Source: Roseiarcus sp963709655
GTDB lineage: Bacteria; Pseudomonadota; Alphaproteobacteria; Rhizobiales; Beijerinckiaceae
Assembly: GCA_963709655.1 (NCBI GenBank)
Contig: CAVPXF010000004.1
Coordinates: forward strand, 310,001 to 374,000
DNA: 64,000 nucleotides
Reading direction: 5' to 3'
Shown in pieces: positions 44,869-53,760 of this stretch. Position 1 is the first letter of the stretch, and each line of letters starts with the position of its first letter. Made by a program: the position numbers and the translations under genes. The notes under the pieces were generated by a model. The model saw only the letters and a program-made list of their open reading frames with translations, searched no databases and was not told where the DNA came from.

Positions 44869-46848
44869 TCAGCCTCTCGCCGCCGCGGCCGCCGCAGCGC
44901 CGGCGCGAACCGGCGCGCCGAAGCGGAGGCGCCGGTCGGCAAGCGACAGCGCGCCGCCGAACGCCATCAGGCAGGCGCCGAGCCAGATCAGCGTCACCAG
45001 CGGTTTCCAGTAGAGGCGCGCCGGGACGAGCCCGCTGCCGTTCGGATCCGACATCGAAACGTAGATCTGCCCCAGGTTTATCGTGACGATGCCCGCCTGC
45101 GTCGTCGCCGTCTGACGCGTGGCGAACTGACGACGCGCGGGTTCGACCACCGCGACGACGCCATGGGCGTTGCTGACCGTCATCGTGGCGACCTGCTCCT
45201 GATAATTCGGGCCGCCGCGCGTGACGACTCGGTCCAGGACGACCTGATAGGGCCCAACCTCGACCGGCGCGCCGACACGCATCGTGACGATTTTCTCCGC
45301 GCCGAAGCCGGTTGCCGCAAGGCCGAGAAGGACCATGCCGACGCCGAAATGAGCGGACGCGCCTCCCCAGAACGACAAGGGCAGACCGCGTGCGCGCGTG
45401 AGTCCAGCCGAGACGGCGAGACCTCCCCGCGAAATCCGGGCGAACACCTCGCTGAGCGTTCCCAGCATCACGACGACGGCGATGGCCGCTGCGATCGGCG
45501 CCAGAACCGGGCCGCCGCGGAAGAGCGCGAGGAGGGCGACCAGAACCGCCAAACCGCCGGCGAGCGCGACCGCAAGCCGCTGGACGACGCCAAAGAGATC
45601 GCCGCGTTTCCAGGCGAGCGAGAAGCCGAAAGGCGTCGCGAACGTGAGCGCGAGCAGCAGCGCCCCGCAGGTCATATTGAAGAACGGCGCGCCGACCGTG
45701 ATCTTCTGACCCGTGAGTTGTTCGAGGCCGAGCGGGTAAAGCGTGCCAAACAGCACGGTGGCGCAAGACGTGCTGAGGAGCAGGTTGTTCAGCACGAGCG
45801 CGCCTTCGCGCGAGATCGGCGCGAAAATTCCGCCTTGTTTCAGGATCGGCGCGCGCCAGGCGAACAGTCCGAGCGAACCGACGATGAAGACGGCGAGAAT
45901 GGCGAGAATGAAGACGCCGCGTCTCGGGTCGCTCGCGAAGGCGTGCACGGAGGTCAGGACGCCGGACCGCACGAGGAAGGTTCCCAAAAGCGACAGCGAA
46001 AACGCGAGGATGGCGAGGAACATCGTCCACACTTTCAACGCGTCGCGCTTCTCCATCACCGCGACCGAGTGGACGAAGGCGGTTCCGGCCAGCCATGGCA
46101 TCAATGACGCGTTCTCGACCGGGTCCCAGAACCAGAAGCCGCCCCAGCCCAGCGTATAATAGGCCCAGTACGATCCCATCGCGATGCCGAGGGTGAGGAA
46201 CCCCCAGGCGATCAGCGCGAACGGCCGCACGAATCGCGCCCAGGCGGCGTCGATCCGGCCTTCGATCAGCGCCGCCGCCGCGAACGAGAACACGATCGAG
46301 AAGCCGACATAGCCGAGATAGAGCAGCGGCGGATGGATCGCGAGGCCCGGATCCTGAAGGATCGGGTTGAGGTCCTGGCCTTCGAACGGCGCCGGGTCGA
46401 GACGCTGGAACGGGTTGGAAGTGACGAGGATGAACGTCAGAAACGCCGCGCCGATCAGCCCCTGAACGGAGAGGGCGTCGGCGCGCAGCCGGTTCGGCAG
46501 TCCACCGCCGAAAACCGCGACCACGCCGCCGAATATTGCGAGGATCAGAACCCACAGGAGCATCGAGCCTTCGTGATTGCCCCATAATCCGGAGAACCGG
46601 TAGATCGCCGGCAGCGCGCTGTTCGAATTCTCGGCGACGTTCATGACCGAGAAGTCGGACGTGAGATGGGCGGTCGCCAACGCGACGAACGCGGCGCCGA
46701 CAAACAGCAACTGGGCGATGGCGGCGCTGTCCCCGACCCGCATCAGCGCCAGATCGTTCCGCCGCGCGCCCCAGAACGGCAGGACGGTCTGGATGATCGC
46801 GAGCGCGAGGGCCAAGGTCAGCGCATAGTGACCCGCCTCGACGATCAT
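44869..46848 (-). CDS. ccmF: Heme lyase subunit CcmF
   Basis: Large membrane protein of 659 residues with about 15 helices, the core of the holocytochrome c synthetase that ligates heme to CXXCH. The WWD motif is in LGWGGFWFWDPVENASLMPW; ALIEGRIDAAWARFVRP and PPLLYLGYVGFSI are family segments with heme histidines nearby. CGGAG precedes the ATG. It starts 20 bases after ccmI ends; in many alphaproteobacteria ccmE lies here, so its absence is notable. Confidence 0.95.
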   Translation of the reverse strand: MIVEAGHYALTLALALAIIQTVLPFWGARRNDLALMRVGDSAAIAQLLFVGAAFVALATAHLTSDFSVMNVAENSNSALPAIYRFSGLWGNHEGSMLLWVLILAIFGGVVAVFGGGLPNRLRADALSVQGLIGAAFLTFILVTSNPFQRLDPAPFEGQDLNPILQDPGLAIHPPLLYLGYVGFSIVFSFAAAALIEGRIDAAWARFVRPFALIAWGFLTLGIAMGSYWAYYTLGWGGFWFWDPVENASLMPWLAGTAFVHSVAVMEKRDALKVWTMFLAILAFSLSLLGTFLVRSGVLTSVHAFASDPRRGVFILAILAVFIVGSLGLFAWRAPILKQGGIFAPISREGALVLNNLLLSTSCATVLFGTLYPLGLEQLTGQKITVGAPFFNMTCGALLLALTFATPFGFSLAWKRGDLFGVVQRLAVALAGGLAVLVALLALFRGGPVLAPIAAAIAVVVMLGTLSEVFARISRGGLAVSAGLTRARGLPLSFWGGASAHFGVGMVLLGLAATGFGAEKIVTMRVGAPVEVGPYQVVLDRVVTRGGPNYQEQVATMTVSNAHGVVAVVEPARRQFATRQTATTQAGIVTINLGQIYVSMSDPNGSGLVPARLYWKPLVTLIWLGACLMAFGGALSLADRRLRFGAPVRAGAAAAAAARG

Positions 46849-46867
46849 GGGTTGGCTCCGAGAAGGT

Positions 46868-47395
46868 TCATTGGCTTCCGACCTTCAGTTCCTTGGCCAC
46901 GGATTCGAGCGAGGCGCTGCCGCTGGCGTCGCCGGCCAGCGCTTTGCGGGCGGACGCGAGCGCGTCCTTGGCCTTGTCCGGTTCGTTGAGCACGGAATAG
47001 GAGCGCACCAGCCGGGTCCAGTCCTCCGCGTTGCCGCCAGTTTGCGACAACCGGTCGGCAAGCCGCGTCACCATGCCGCGAATCATGTCCTGCTGGCCGC
47101 CTTCGGGCGCGGGCGTCGCAGCGCCCGCCGGGGCGCTGTCGGCGGGGGCGTTCTCCACCGCTCCGTCGAGCGAGGCGAGCGCGTTCGGGTCGCCAGCCAA
47201 CGCTTTCCGCGCGGACGCGAGCGCGTCCCGGGCCTTGTCCGGTTGGTTGAGCACGGAATAGGAGCGCACGAGGCGGCTCCACTCTTCGGCGCTGCCGCCC
47301 TTCTGCGCCAACCGCTCGGCGAGCCGCGCGACCATGCCGCGAATCATGTCCTTCTGGCCGCCTGCGGGGGCGCCGTCGCCAGGGCCAGAGCCAGA
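46868..47395 (-). repeat. In-frame tandem duplication inside ccmI
   Basis: Corresponding points of the two units (AATCATGTCC at 47081 and at 47342) are exactly 261 bases, or 87 codons, apart. The DNA is close to identical across most of the unit, with differences largely in the proline/alanine linker, indicating a fairly recent duplication. Confidence 0.75.
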
Positions 47396-48295
47396 AGATC
47401 CGTCGGCCGCGGCTTGGGGCGCGCCGGCCTCATTCGATGTGGAAGCCTGCGATGTGGAAGCCTGGGCGCTCGGCGCGGGCTCGCCTTTGAGCGCCGCCAG
47501 CTTTCCTCTCACCACCTCCTGCCAGTAGGGATGGTCGGCGACCTGGTCGAGCACCGATTGGTAGATGCCGATCGCCTTCTGCTTGTCGCCCTCCTGCTCC
47601 GCCGCGAGGCCGAGATAGAAGCGCGCCATCGGCAGACCCGGCGAGTCGGCGAGCGCGTGGTCGATCGAAGCGCGCGCTTCGGCGGTCACAAGTCCGCCGG
47701 CCGCCGCGACCTGGGCCTCGCCGAGCGCGGCGCGCGCCTCCGCATCCCCGCCGTTGAGCCGTAGCACCTGCTTCCAGGCGTTGACCGCGTCAGTGTAGCG
47801 GCCGAGGCGCATGTAGACCGGCGCGAGCGCCGACCAGGCTTTCAGGTTGTCCGGCGAGGCGGCCGCTTCCGCCTCGACATGCGTGACCGCCGCCTCGATG
47901 TCGTCCTCAGCGTTGGAGTCGGGCGTCCGCGAGGCGAGGGGAGCGTCGGGAAGGTCCGGCGAGCCGAAATGCAGGTAGAGGCTGACGGCGATGACCGGGA
48001 CGACGAGCGCGGCGAGACCCGCCGCGATCAAGCGAACCCTGCCGGCGGCGGGCGCCGGCCGAGTTGGGACTGTGTCCGCGGCGATCAGCCGCCGGGCCGT
48101 TTCGGTTCGGGCCGCCGCGGCTTCCGAAGGAAGCAACTGGCCACGCTCCACGTCACGGTCGATCTCCGCCAGTTGCGACCGATAGAAGGCGACCTCGCTC
48201 GACGAATCGCCAGATCGCCGGCGGCGAGACAAGGCCGGCCAAAGCGCAATCCCGACGGCGACCGCCGTCATGGCGGCAAACACGACCCAAATCAT
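46868..48295 (-). CDS. ccmI: Cytochrome c maturation protein CcmI (with internal duplication)
   Basis: Apocytochrome c chaperone of 475 residues. N-terminal helix (VVFAAMTAVAVGIALWPALS), leucine-zipper-like loop (EVAFYRSQLAEIDRDVERGQ), a second helix (AAGLAALVVPVIAVSLYLHF), then TPR repeats (LKAWSALAPVYMRLGRYTDA). The C-terminal part is duplicated: two near-identical 87-residue units start at GGQKDMIRGMVARLAERLAQ and GGQQDMIRGMVTRLADRLSQ, each ending in a TPR (SYSVLNQPDKARDALASARK). The extra unit may widen the surface that catches apocytochromes. Confidence 0.92.
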   Translation of the reverse strand: MIWVVFAAMTAVAVGIALWPALSRRRRSGDSSSEVAFYRSQLAEIDRDVERGQLLPSEAAAARTETARRLIAADTVPTRPAPAAGRVRLIAAGLAALVVPVIAVSLYLHFGSPDLPDAPLASRTPDSNAEDDIEAAVTHVEAEAAASPDNLKAWSALAPVYMRLGRYTDAVNAWKQVLRLNGGDAEARAALGEAQVAAAGGLVTAEARASIDHALADSPGLPMARFYLGLAAEQEGDKQKAIGIYQSVLDQVADHPYWQEVVRGKLAALKGEPAPSAQASTSQASTSNEAGAPQAAADGSSGSGPGDGAPAGGQKDMIRGMVARLAERLAQKGGSAEEWSRLVRSYSVLNQPDKARDALASARKALAGDPNALASLDGAVENAPADSAPAGAATPAPEGGQQDMIRGMVTRLADRLSQTGGNAEDWTRLVRSYSVLNEPDKAKDALASARKALAGDASGSASLESVAKELKVGSQ

Positions 48296-48909
48296 CCATC
48301 GACCTTTCCAGGGCCAAAAGCCTTTCCGACGTGGCGTTGGACGCTGTTAGAGCACCGCGTCGCGTCCTGCAATCAGTTCGCGTGGGCAGGCGGCGGAGCC
48401 CGGTAAGGGACGCACGTCCGCAAAGATCCACCCGGCGGATTGACCCCGTTCTTTCGTAATACGGAAATTCGCGCCGCATGGCGATGCGAGACCGTATCGC
48501 CGTCGGAAGGGTCCGCGGCAGGGCGTCAATCTCGCAATGGATTGAATATCTTAACCGGGGGGACACGCCGAGATTGCGCCGGGCCGCCCTCCGATTGTCA
48601 TATATTCGGCAACAATGTGTTGCCCAGAATGAATAATTATGGTCATGCGATCAATTCGTACGTCTAGCCCTGCGCGGTTTTGTCGCTGATTTCCGTCGAG
48701 AAATCGCCTTGCGCAGAGTTTCGCCCTCAGCAACATGTCGCCAACATTTCGACCTGCTGCTGTGGCTAAAATGTGACGGTCTCCATCAAAGTTCAACTAC
48801 GGTCGGCTAGAGAATTGTTCGGCGCTTGAAAACCGTTAACGTCAGTCAAAAGGGCAGGCCGATTCCAACAGGCGAGTGCAGTCGGCGGCGTGAGAATAAT
48901 GAGGCGGGG
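48296..48909. other. Divergent regulatory region between ccmI and the pio-like operon
   Basis: About 610 bases, more AT-rich than the rest, separating the divergently read ccmI and PioA genes. It must carry promoters for both. No convincing FNR/FixK box (TTGAT-N4-ATCAA) was seen; TCAAT-N9-ATTGA near 48526-48544 has the wrong spacing. A perfect palindrome at 48608-48624 is listed separately. No gene of natural composition. Confidence 0.5.
48608..48624. promoter_or_regulatory. Candidate operator palindrome
   Basis: Perfect inverted repeat GGCAACA-ATG-TGTTGCC within an AT-rich stretch, roughly midway between the ccmI and PioA starts. Its size suits a dimeric regulator. It could also form a short hairpin, but no T-run follows. 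The cognate protein is unknown. Confidence 0.45.
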
Positions 48910-50564
48910 ATGAGTGGGAAATTTCGAAAAGCGCTGGACCTGCTCCTTCTCCCGACGTCGAGTCGAAAGTTCTCCATGCGCATTCGCCGCGCCGCCGCCG
49001 CGAAGACCGTCCCGACATTGGCGCTCACGACGCGGCTCCTGATCGCCGGAGCGTTCGTTCTTGGTCAGCCGGTCTTCGCTGAGCCGACCCCAGATCTTCC
49101 GGTTCGCGCCAGTTCCGACGTTTTCAGCGCATTGCAGGCGTTCGTGCAGACGCAGCAGGTCGTGTCCATCAATCTCGCGGCCTCCCCAAGCGGGGAGACG
49201 GCGCAAGGCCAAGGCCAAGGCCGCGCAGCGACGCGACCCGTACGCCGTGCTGCACGACTTCGTCCGGGTCGCCGACGCGTCGGGAGCCGTGCCGCTGCCG
49301 GCGCAGGCGGCCGCGCCCGACGATGCGATTCATGCCGGGATGCGCGCCGCCGCCGCCTCGCCCGCAGACGCTTATTCCGTGCTGAAGGCCTTCGTCCAAG
49401 GCGCCGACGCCTCGGCCTCGCCCCAGGCTTCGGCGCCGGACGACGCCGTTCATGCGCGGCTGCACGGCTCCTCGACGTCTCAAGGGTCCGCTCCGGACGA
49501 CGCCATTCACGCGGGGCTGCACGGCTCGACGACGACTGCCGATGCGTCCGGGTCGTCGCAAGCCGCGCCAGCCGACGCGATCCACACTGCCGCCGCATCG
49601 AAGCCATCCGCCAAGGACGACTACTCGACGCTGGCGGGCTTCGCCGAGGGCAAGGGCGAGGCGAAGCCGATCGTGCTCGCCGCCGCATCCTCCGAGGCGA
49701 CGAAGGCTAAAAAGCCGGATGCGGCGACCGAACTCGGGGCCGGCCACCTATGTCGGATCGCAGGTCTGCCTGAAGTGCCACCGCAGCCAGTATGGCAATT
49801 TCGAGCAGACGCTGCACGGCGAAATCTTTCTTCACCATCCGCGCGACTCGCAGGAGAAGCAGGGTTGCGAGAGCTGCCATGGCCCCGGGTCGAAGCACGC
49901 CAAGACCAAGGCGGAGGACAGCGGCGAGCCGGGCGACATCATTTCGTTCGGAAAGGACGCTCCGCGTCCGGTCGCTGAGCGGAATGCGATCTGCCTGAGC
50001 TGCCACGAGCGCGGCCAGCGGACCTATTGGGACGGCAGCGTCCACCAGACGCGCGACCTCGCCTGCACCAACTGCCACCAGATCATGGAAAAGGTGTCGG
50101 TCAAGTTCCAGCTGATCAAGAGCACCGAGCCCGAGGTCTGCTTCCAGTGCCACAAAGACATTCGCGCCAAGATGGTCAACTCGTCGCACATGCCGCTGAT
50201 GAACGGCACGATCGTCTGCTCTTCGTGCCACAACCCGCACGGCAGCGCGACGGACAAGATGCTTGTCGAAGCGTCGGTCAACGAGACTTGCTACAAGTGC
50301 CATGCGGATAAGCGCGGCCCGTTCCTGTGGGAACATGAGCCGGTCCGCGAAAACTGCCTCAATTGCCACAACCCGCACGGGTCCGTGTACGAGTACATGC
50401 TGAACCAGCAGCGTCCTCGACTCTGCCAGATGTGCCACATGGGGCCTGGCCACGGAAATCCAGGCAACCCGATGACGGTTCAGTCGATCAACAGGTCGTG
50501 CCAGAACTGCCACACCTTTATACACGGCTCGAATTCTCCGGCTGGCGAGTTGTTCCAGAGATGA
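48910..50564 (+). CDS. pioA: PioA-like decaheme c-type cytochrome, DmsE/MtrA family (two frameshifts)
   Basis: Periplasmic decaheme cytochrome that, with a PioB/MtrB barrel, carries electrons across the outer membrane. Ten CXXCH motifs lie between 49767 and 50513 (CLKCH, CESCH, CLSCH, CTNCH, CFQCH, CSSCH, CYKCH, CLNCH, CQMCH, CQNCH). The N-terminal part has a signal peptide (LLIAGAFVLGQPVFA) and a 200-residue repeat-rich extension absent from short MtrA (about 330 residues) but known from PioA. Two extra Gs, each in a GGGG run (49192-49195, 49736-49739), break the frame; corrected length about 550 residues. ATG 48910 has GAGG five bases before it. Confidence 0.88.
49305..49590 (+). repeat. 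Degenerate repeats in the PioA N-terminal extension
   Basis: The motif APDDA(I/V)HA occurs three times (APDDAIHAGMR, APDDAVHARLHGS, APDDAIHAGLHGS) plus a worn copy APADAIHTAAA. It alternates with a second motif of the type Y-S-V-L-K-A-F-V-x-G-A-D-A-S (also YAVLHDFVRVADAS and FSALQAFVQ). The units are coded by similar DNA. Confidence 0.75.
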
Positions 50565-50667
50565 TCAATCGGGCGTTACGGTCGCGAATGTAATGTAAGA
50601 ACTCAATAAGGCCGCCGGCACTGCGACACCCGAAGGGGGAACGCTTTGTCGGCGAGGGCAGGGCAAA

Positions 50668-53325
50668 ATGAGAACTTTGCGACATCTGTTTCTAACGGGA
50701 ACGGCGGCAGCGGCGGGCATGGCGGTCGTCTCGGCCGCCCGCGCCCAGGACCTCCCGTCGCTCCCGGCGCTGTCGTCCGGGGACGCCATGGGCTGGTCGA
50801 TGGATCACGCCTCCGCCGAGTTCGGCGGCCAGGCCTTCATTGAAAAGCCCGGGTCAACGCCAAACAACAGCGCGGCAAAGTTCAACCAGTTCGGCACGCT
50901 GACGAACCCGGTCTTCCTCAATTTTTTCGACGTGGGCGCCCAAGGATACGACTACAAATACACGTTCGAGGCTTTGGGGCAGAATGTCGCGACCGACAAC
51001 CAGGCCTATGAGGTCGATCTCAACCAGCCGGGCCAGCAATATCTGAGCTTTGGCTATTATTCGGTTCCGGACCTGCGCAGCAACACGGCGGAGACGCCCT
51101 ACTACGGGGTCGGGTCTGGCTCGCTGTGGATGCCGCCGACCGTCGTTCAGCAACTCTACAAGGGGATATTCAACGGCGGATCGTATGCCACCGGCGCCGG
51201 CAACAACTCGACCGTTCCAGTGCAATTGCAGACGCTCGGTATTCCTCCCGGGACTACGACCAAGCAGCCGCTTGGGTGCTTCCTGCCGGGCCAGACCGGG
51301 ACGCTCGCCTGCGCGAAGGGCGTGACGCCGGTCCAGACGACCGTTCAGGAAAATGTCCATCAGATCAATGTCGGCATCCAGCGCGACGCCGGCCAAGTGG
51401 ACTATCGCTGGACGCCGACGCCCGCCTGGGACTTCCAGGCCGGTTACACCGACGAGCATCGCTACGGCGTGCAGGAAGAGGGCATGCTGTTCAGTTCGAG
51501 CACCACGACGCCGATGGCGGCGGTGCCGATGCCGGTCAACGACTATACCCAGAACGCCTTCATCTCCGGCGAATATTACGGGACTTCGCCCTGGGGCATG
51601 AAGTGGAACGGCAGTGTGAAGTACGCCGCGTCGATCTACACCGACGAGTACAATTCCTTTACTGCCATGAATCCGTTCGGCGGCCCCGGCAGCCCGGGGG
51701 TCAGCGGGGTGCCGGACTGCCCGGTCGCCAACGCCGGGACGAAGCCGAACTGTTACGGCTGGGGCCAGTCGGGGACGGAGCCCAACAACGCCTCCAACAT
51801 GGTCACCGCCCAGGTCGGCGTCGATCTCCCCGGCTTTGTCCGCAACCGCTACATGGGGACGTTCAGCTACAATGCCATGACGCAGAACGAATCCTTCATT
51901 CCCATGACGATCAACAGCGCGGGCGTGAATGGCTTCTATCCCCTGACGTTGAACGCGAACGGGACCGTCGCGACCGGCCAGTATCTGTCGCCGATGCCGC
52001 GGTCGAGCCTGGATGGCCAGATCGATACGACGCTGTCGAACAACGTCATCACCACCCAGATCCTGCCGAACCTGCAGAACAAGCTGACCTACCGGTATTA
52101 TTCCGATCAGAACAACACGCCGCCGCTGACGCTCAGCAACTGGATCGTCAACGACTCCGCCATCGCGTCGTCAAGTGCGAGCAGCATCGGTGGCGGCAGC
52201 TACGCGCCGCACACCACCCTGTTCCAGTCCTACACCAAGCAGAACGCGTCGGAGCAGCTCACCTGGAATCCGGCAAGCTGGGCGACTTTGGGCGGCAGCA
52301 TCGGCTGGGAGCAGTATGACTATTCCGAAACCGCGGCCAACCAGACCAACGAATTCCAGGCTAACTTCTTCGCCACCGGCCATCCGACTGACTGGCTCGC
52401 CGTCCGGTTCAACGAGCTGTTGGCCTGGCGGAGTTACCAAAATTACAACTGGCAGCAGTTCGTCGGCAACGTGATGCTGGCGGGCGTGCCGTCGACGGCC
52501 ACGGGCATGGTCGAGAATCCTTATCTGCAGGATTTCGACCTCGCCGATCGGGACCGCAACGCCGGCACCCTCTATTTCGATATCACGACGCCGCTCTCCG
52601 GGCTGACCGTGACGCCAAATTTCGGCTGGCGATATGACTCCTACCCCGGCGACCTCGCGCTCTATGAGACCAGCAACGGCCTTGGCCTGAACACCGACAA
52701 TCATCTGAATGCCGGCCTGGAGGTCGACTGGGCGTTCAACCCAAGCATCTCGTTCACCGGCGCCTATAACTTCGAGAACATCATGCAGACGATGACCGGC
52801 ACGTCGACGTCCAGCACGGCGCTCAGCTCGCTGACGCTGTACAACAGCCGGATGAGCGAGAACGTCAACACATGGATGCTCGGCTCGACCTTCAAGCTCA
52901 TCCCCGATCGCCTGTCCCTCAAGCTCAGCGGAACCTACGAACTCGCGCAGGGCGCCTGGCTGACCGGACCCGAGCCGGGCTGTGCGGCGATCAATTCGAC
53001 GGGTACGTCCTGCGGCATCGCGAGCGCCGGCAATCCAGCCTACCCGGACACGAACACGACCTTCGTCCATGCCGATGTCGGGCTCACCTACAAGGTGGAC
53101 CCGACCTTCCTCGCCCAGTTCGGCAAGGCTGAGGTGTATCTGCAGCTCAAGTACATGATCGAGTACAACAATGTGACGAACTGGCAGACAACCGGCTTGA
53201 CTCCGTACATGTACTCGACGCTGAACGCCAGCACGGTCGCCTTCAAGGACATGATCTTCATGGCCGGCGACAACCCGAACTATACCGCGCAGGCGATCAT
53301 GGCGAGCCTGTTGGTCAAATGGTGA
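50668..53325 (+). CDS. pioB: PioB/MtrB-like outer-membrane beta-barrel protein
   Basis: An 885-residue decaheme-associated outer-membrane porin that sheathes the decaheme cytochrome. Signal peptide (residues 1-26, ending AARAQ), then a long series of alternating amphipathic strands rich in Asn, Tyr, Thr and Ser (YDYKYTFEALGQNVATDNQA; WGMKWNGSVKYAASIYTDEY), ending in an aromatic residue (MASLLVKW) as required for barrel assembly. It lies 103 bases after the decaheme gene, the pioAB/mtrAB order. The match to the MtrB/PioB family rests on size, topology and neighbour. Confidence 0.88.
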   Translation: MRTLRHLFLTGTAAAAGMAVVSAARAQDLPSLPALSSGDAMGWSMDHASAEFGGQAFIEKPGSTPNNSAAKFNQFGTLTNPVFLNFFDVGAQGYDYKYTFEALGQNVATDNQAYEVDLNQPGQQYLSFGYYSVPDLRSNTAETPYYGVGSGSLWMPPTVVQQLYKGIFNGGSYATGAGNNSTVPVQLQTLGIPPGTTTKQPLGCFLPGQTGTLACAKGVTPVQTTVQENVHQINVGIQRDAGQVDYRWTPTPAWDFQAGYTDEHRYGVQEEGMLFSSSTTTPMAAVPMPVNDYTQNAFISGEYYGTSPWGMKWNGSVKYAASIYTDEYNSFTAMNPFGGPGSPGVSGVPDCPVANAGTKPNCYGWGQSGTEPNNASNMVTAQVGVDLPGFVRNRYMGTFSYNAMTQNESFIPMTINSAGVNGFYPLTLNANGTVATGQYLSPMPRSSLDGQIDTTLSNNVITTQILPNLQNKLTYRYYSDQNNTPPLTLSNWIVNDSAIASSSASSIGGGSYAPHTTLFQSYTKQNASEQLTWNPASWATLGGSIGWEQYDYSETAANQTNEFQANFFATGHPTDWLAVRFNELLAWRSYQNYNWQQFVGNVMLAGVPSTATGMVENPYLQDFDLADRDRNAGTLYFDITTPLSGLTVTPNFGWRYDSYPGDLALYETSNGLGLNTDNHLNAGLEVDWAFNPSISFTGAYNFENIMQTMTGTSTSSTALSSLTLYNSRMSENVNTWMLGSTFKLIPDRLSLKLSGTYELAQGAWLTGPEPGCAAINSTGTSCGIASAGNPAYPDTNTTFVHADVGLTYKVDPTFLAQFGKAEVYLQLKYMIEYNNVTNWQTTGLTPYMYSTLNASTVAFKDMIFMAGDNPNYTAQAIMASLLVKW

Positions 53326-53407
53326 GCGCGGCGTGCGAGGCGGGACTCCGATGACCGGTCAAAGCGGCACGTCGAGACGTGCGGAAGAATGGAAGCAGGG
53401 ACGAACA

Positions 53408-53635
53408 ATGAGGCTAGCTCTTGCAGTGGGCGCGGCTGCGACGCTTCTGGTTGCGACAGTCGGCGAGTCCTCGGCGAACGTGCAGTTCGGCAGGCCCGAC
53501 TTCTCGAATTTTCTGTCGCGGCCGCAGACGGTGACGTGCGACTGGCAATACGAGAACTATTTCCGCGCCTGTCCGACCCCCCATCCTCCGCCGAAGCCCG
53601 AGCAGCCTCCGACGCACAAGACCGGGCAGTCGTGA
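53408..53635 (+). CDS. Small secreted protein of the pio-like cluster
   Basis: A 75-residue exported protein: signal peptide (LALAVGAAATLLVATVGESS, cleavage after SSA), then about 50 residues with two cysteines (TVTCDWQYENYFRACPTPHP) and a proline-rich tail. AGGGA precedes ATG 53408. No CXXCH. It matches no family known to me. Its place between the barrel and the tetraheme gene suggests a structural or assembly role. Confidence 0.65.
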   Translation: MRLALAVGAAATLLVATVGESSANVQFGRPDFSNFLSRPQTVTCDWQYENYFRACPTPHPPPKPEQPPTHKTGQS

Positions 53636-53760
53636 TGCGGCGCAAGGTCGCGCACGCGCGGGACGCCGCAATCCGATCACTTTTGACACCGACAAGGCAC
53701 AGGAACGCGTTCCTGGCGCAAGTGCGCCGGCGTCCGGCGGTGCAAGGCTAGATTTTGCGG

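Noticed and set aside
48296..48909. FNR/FixK box upstream of pioA
   Set aside because: No TTGAT-N4-ATCAA match found; the nearest TCAAT/ATTGA pair has a nine-base spacer.
48910..50564. Programmed ribosomal frameshifting in pioA at the two GGGG runs
   Set aside because: The same +1 insertion pattern hits unrelated genes such as nirB and an AraC regulator, so a common technical cause is simpler.
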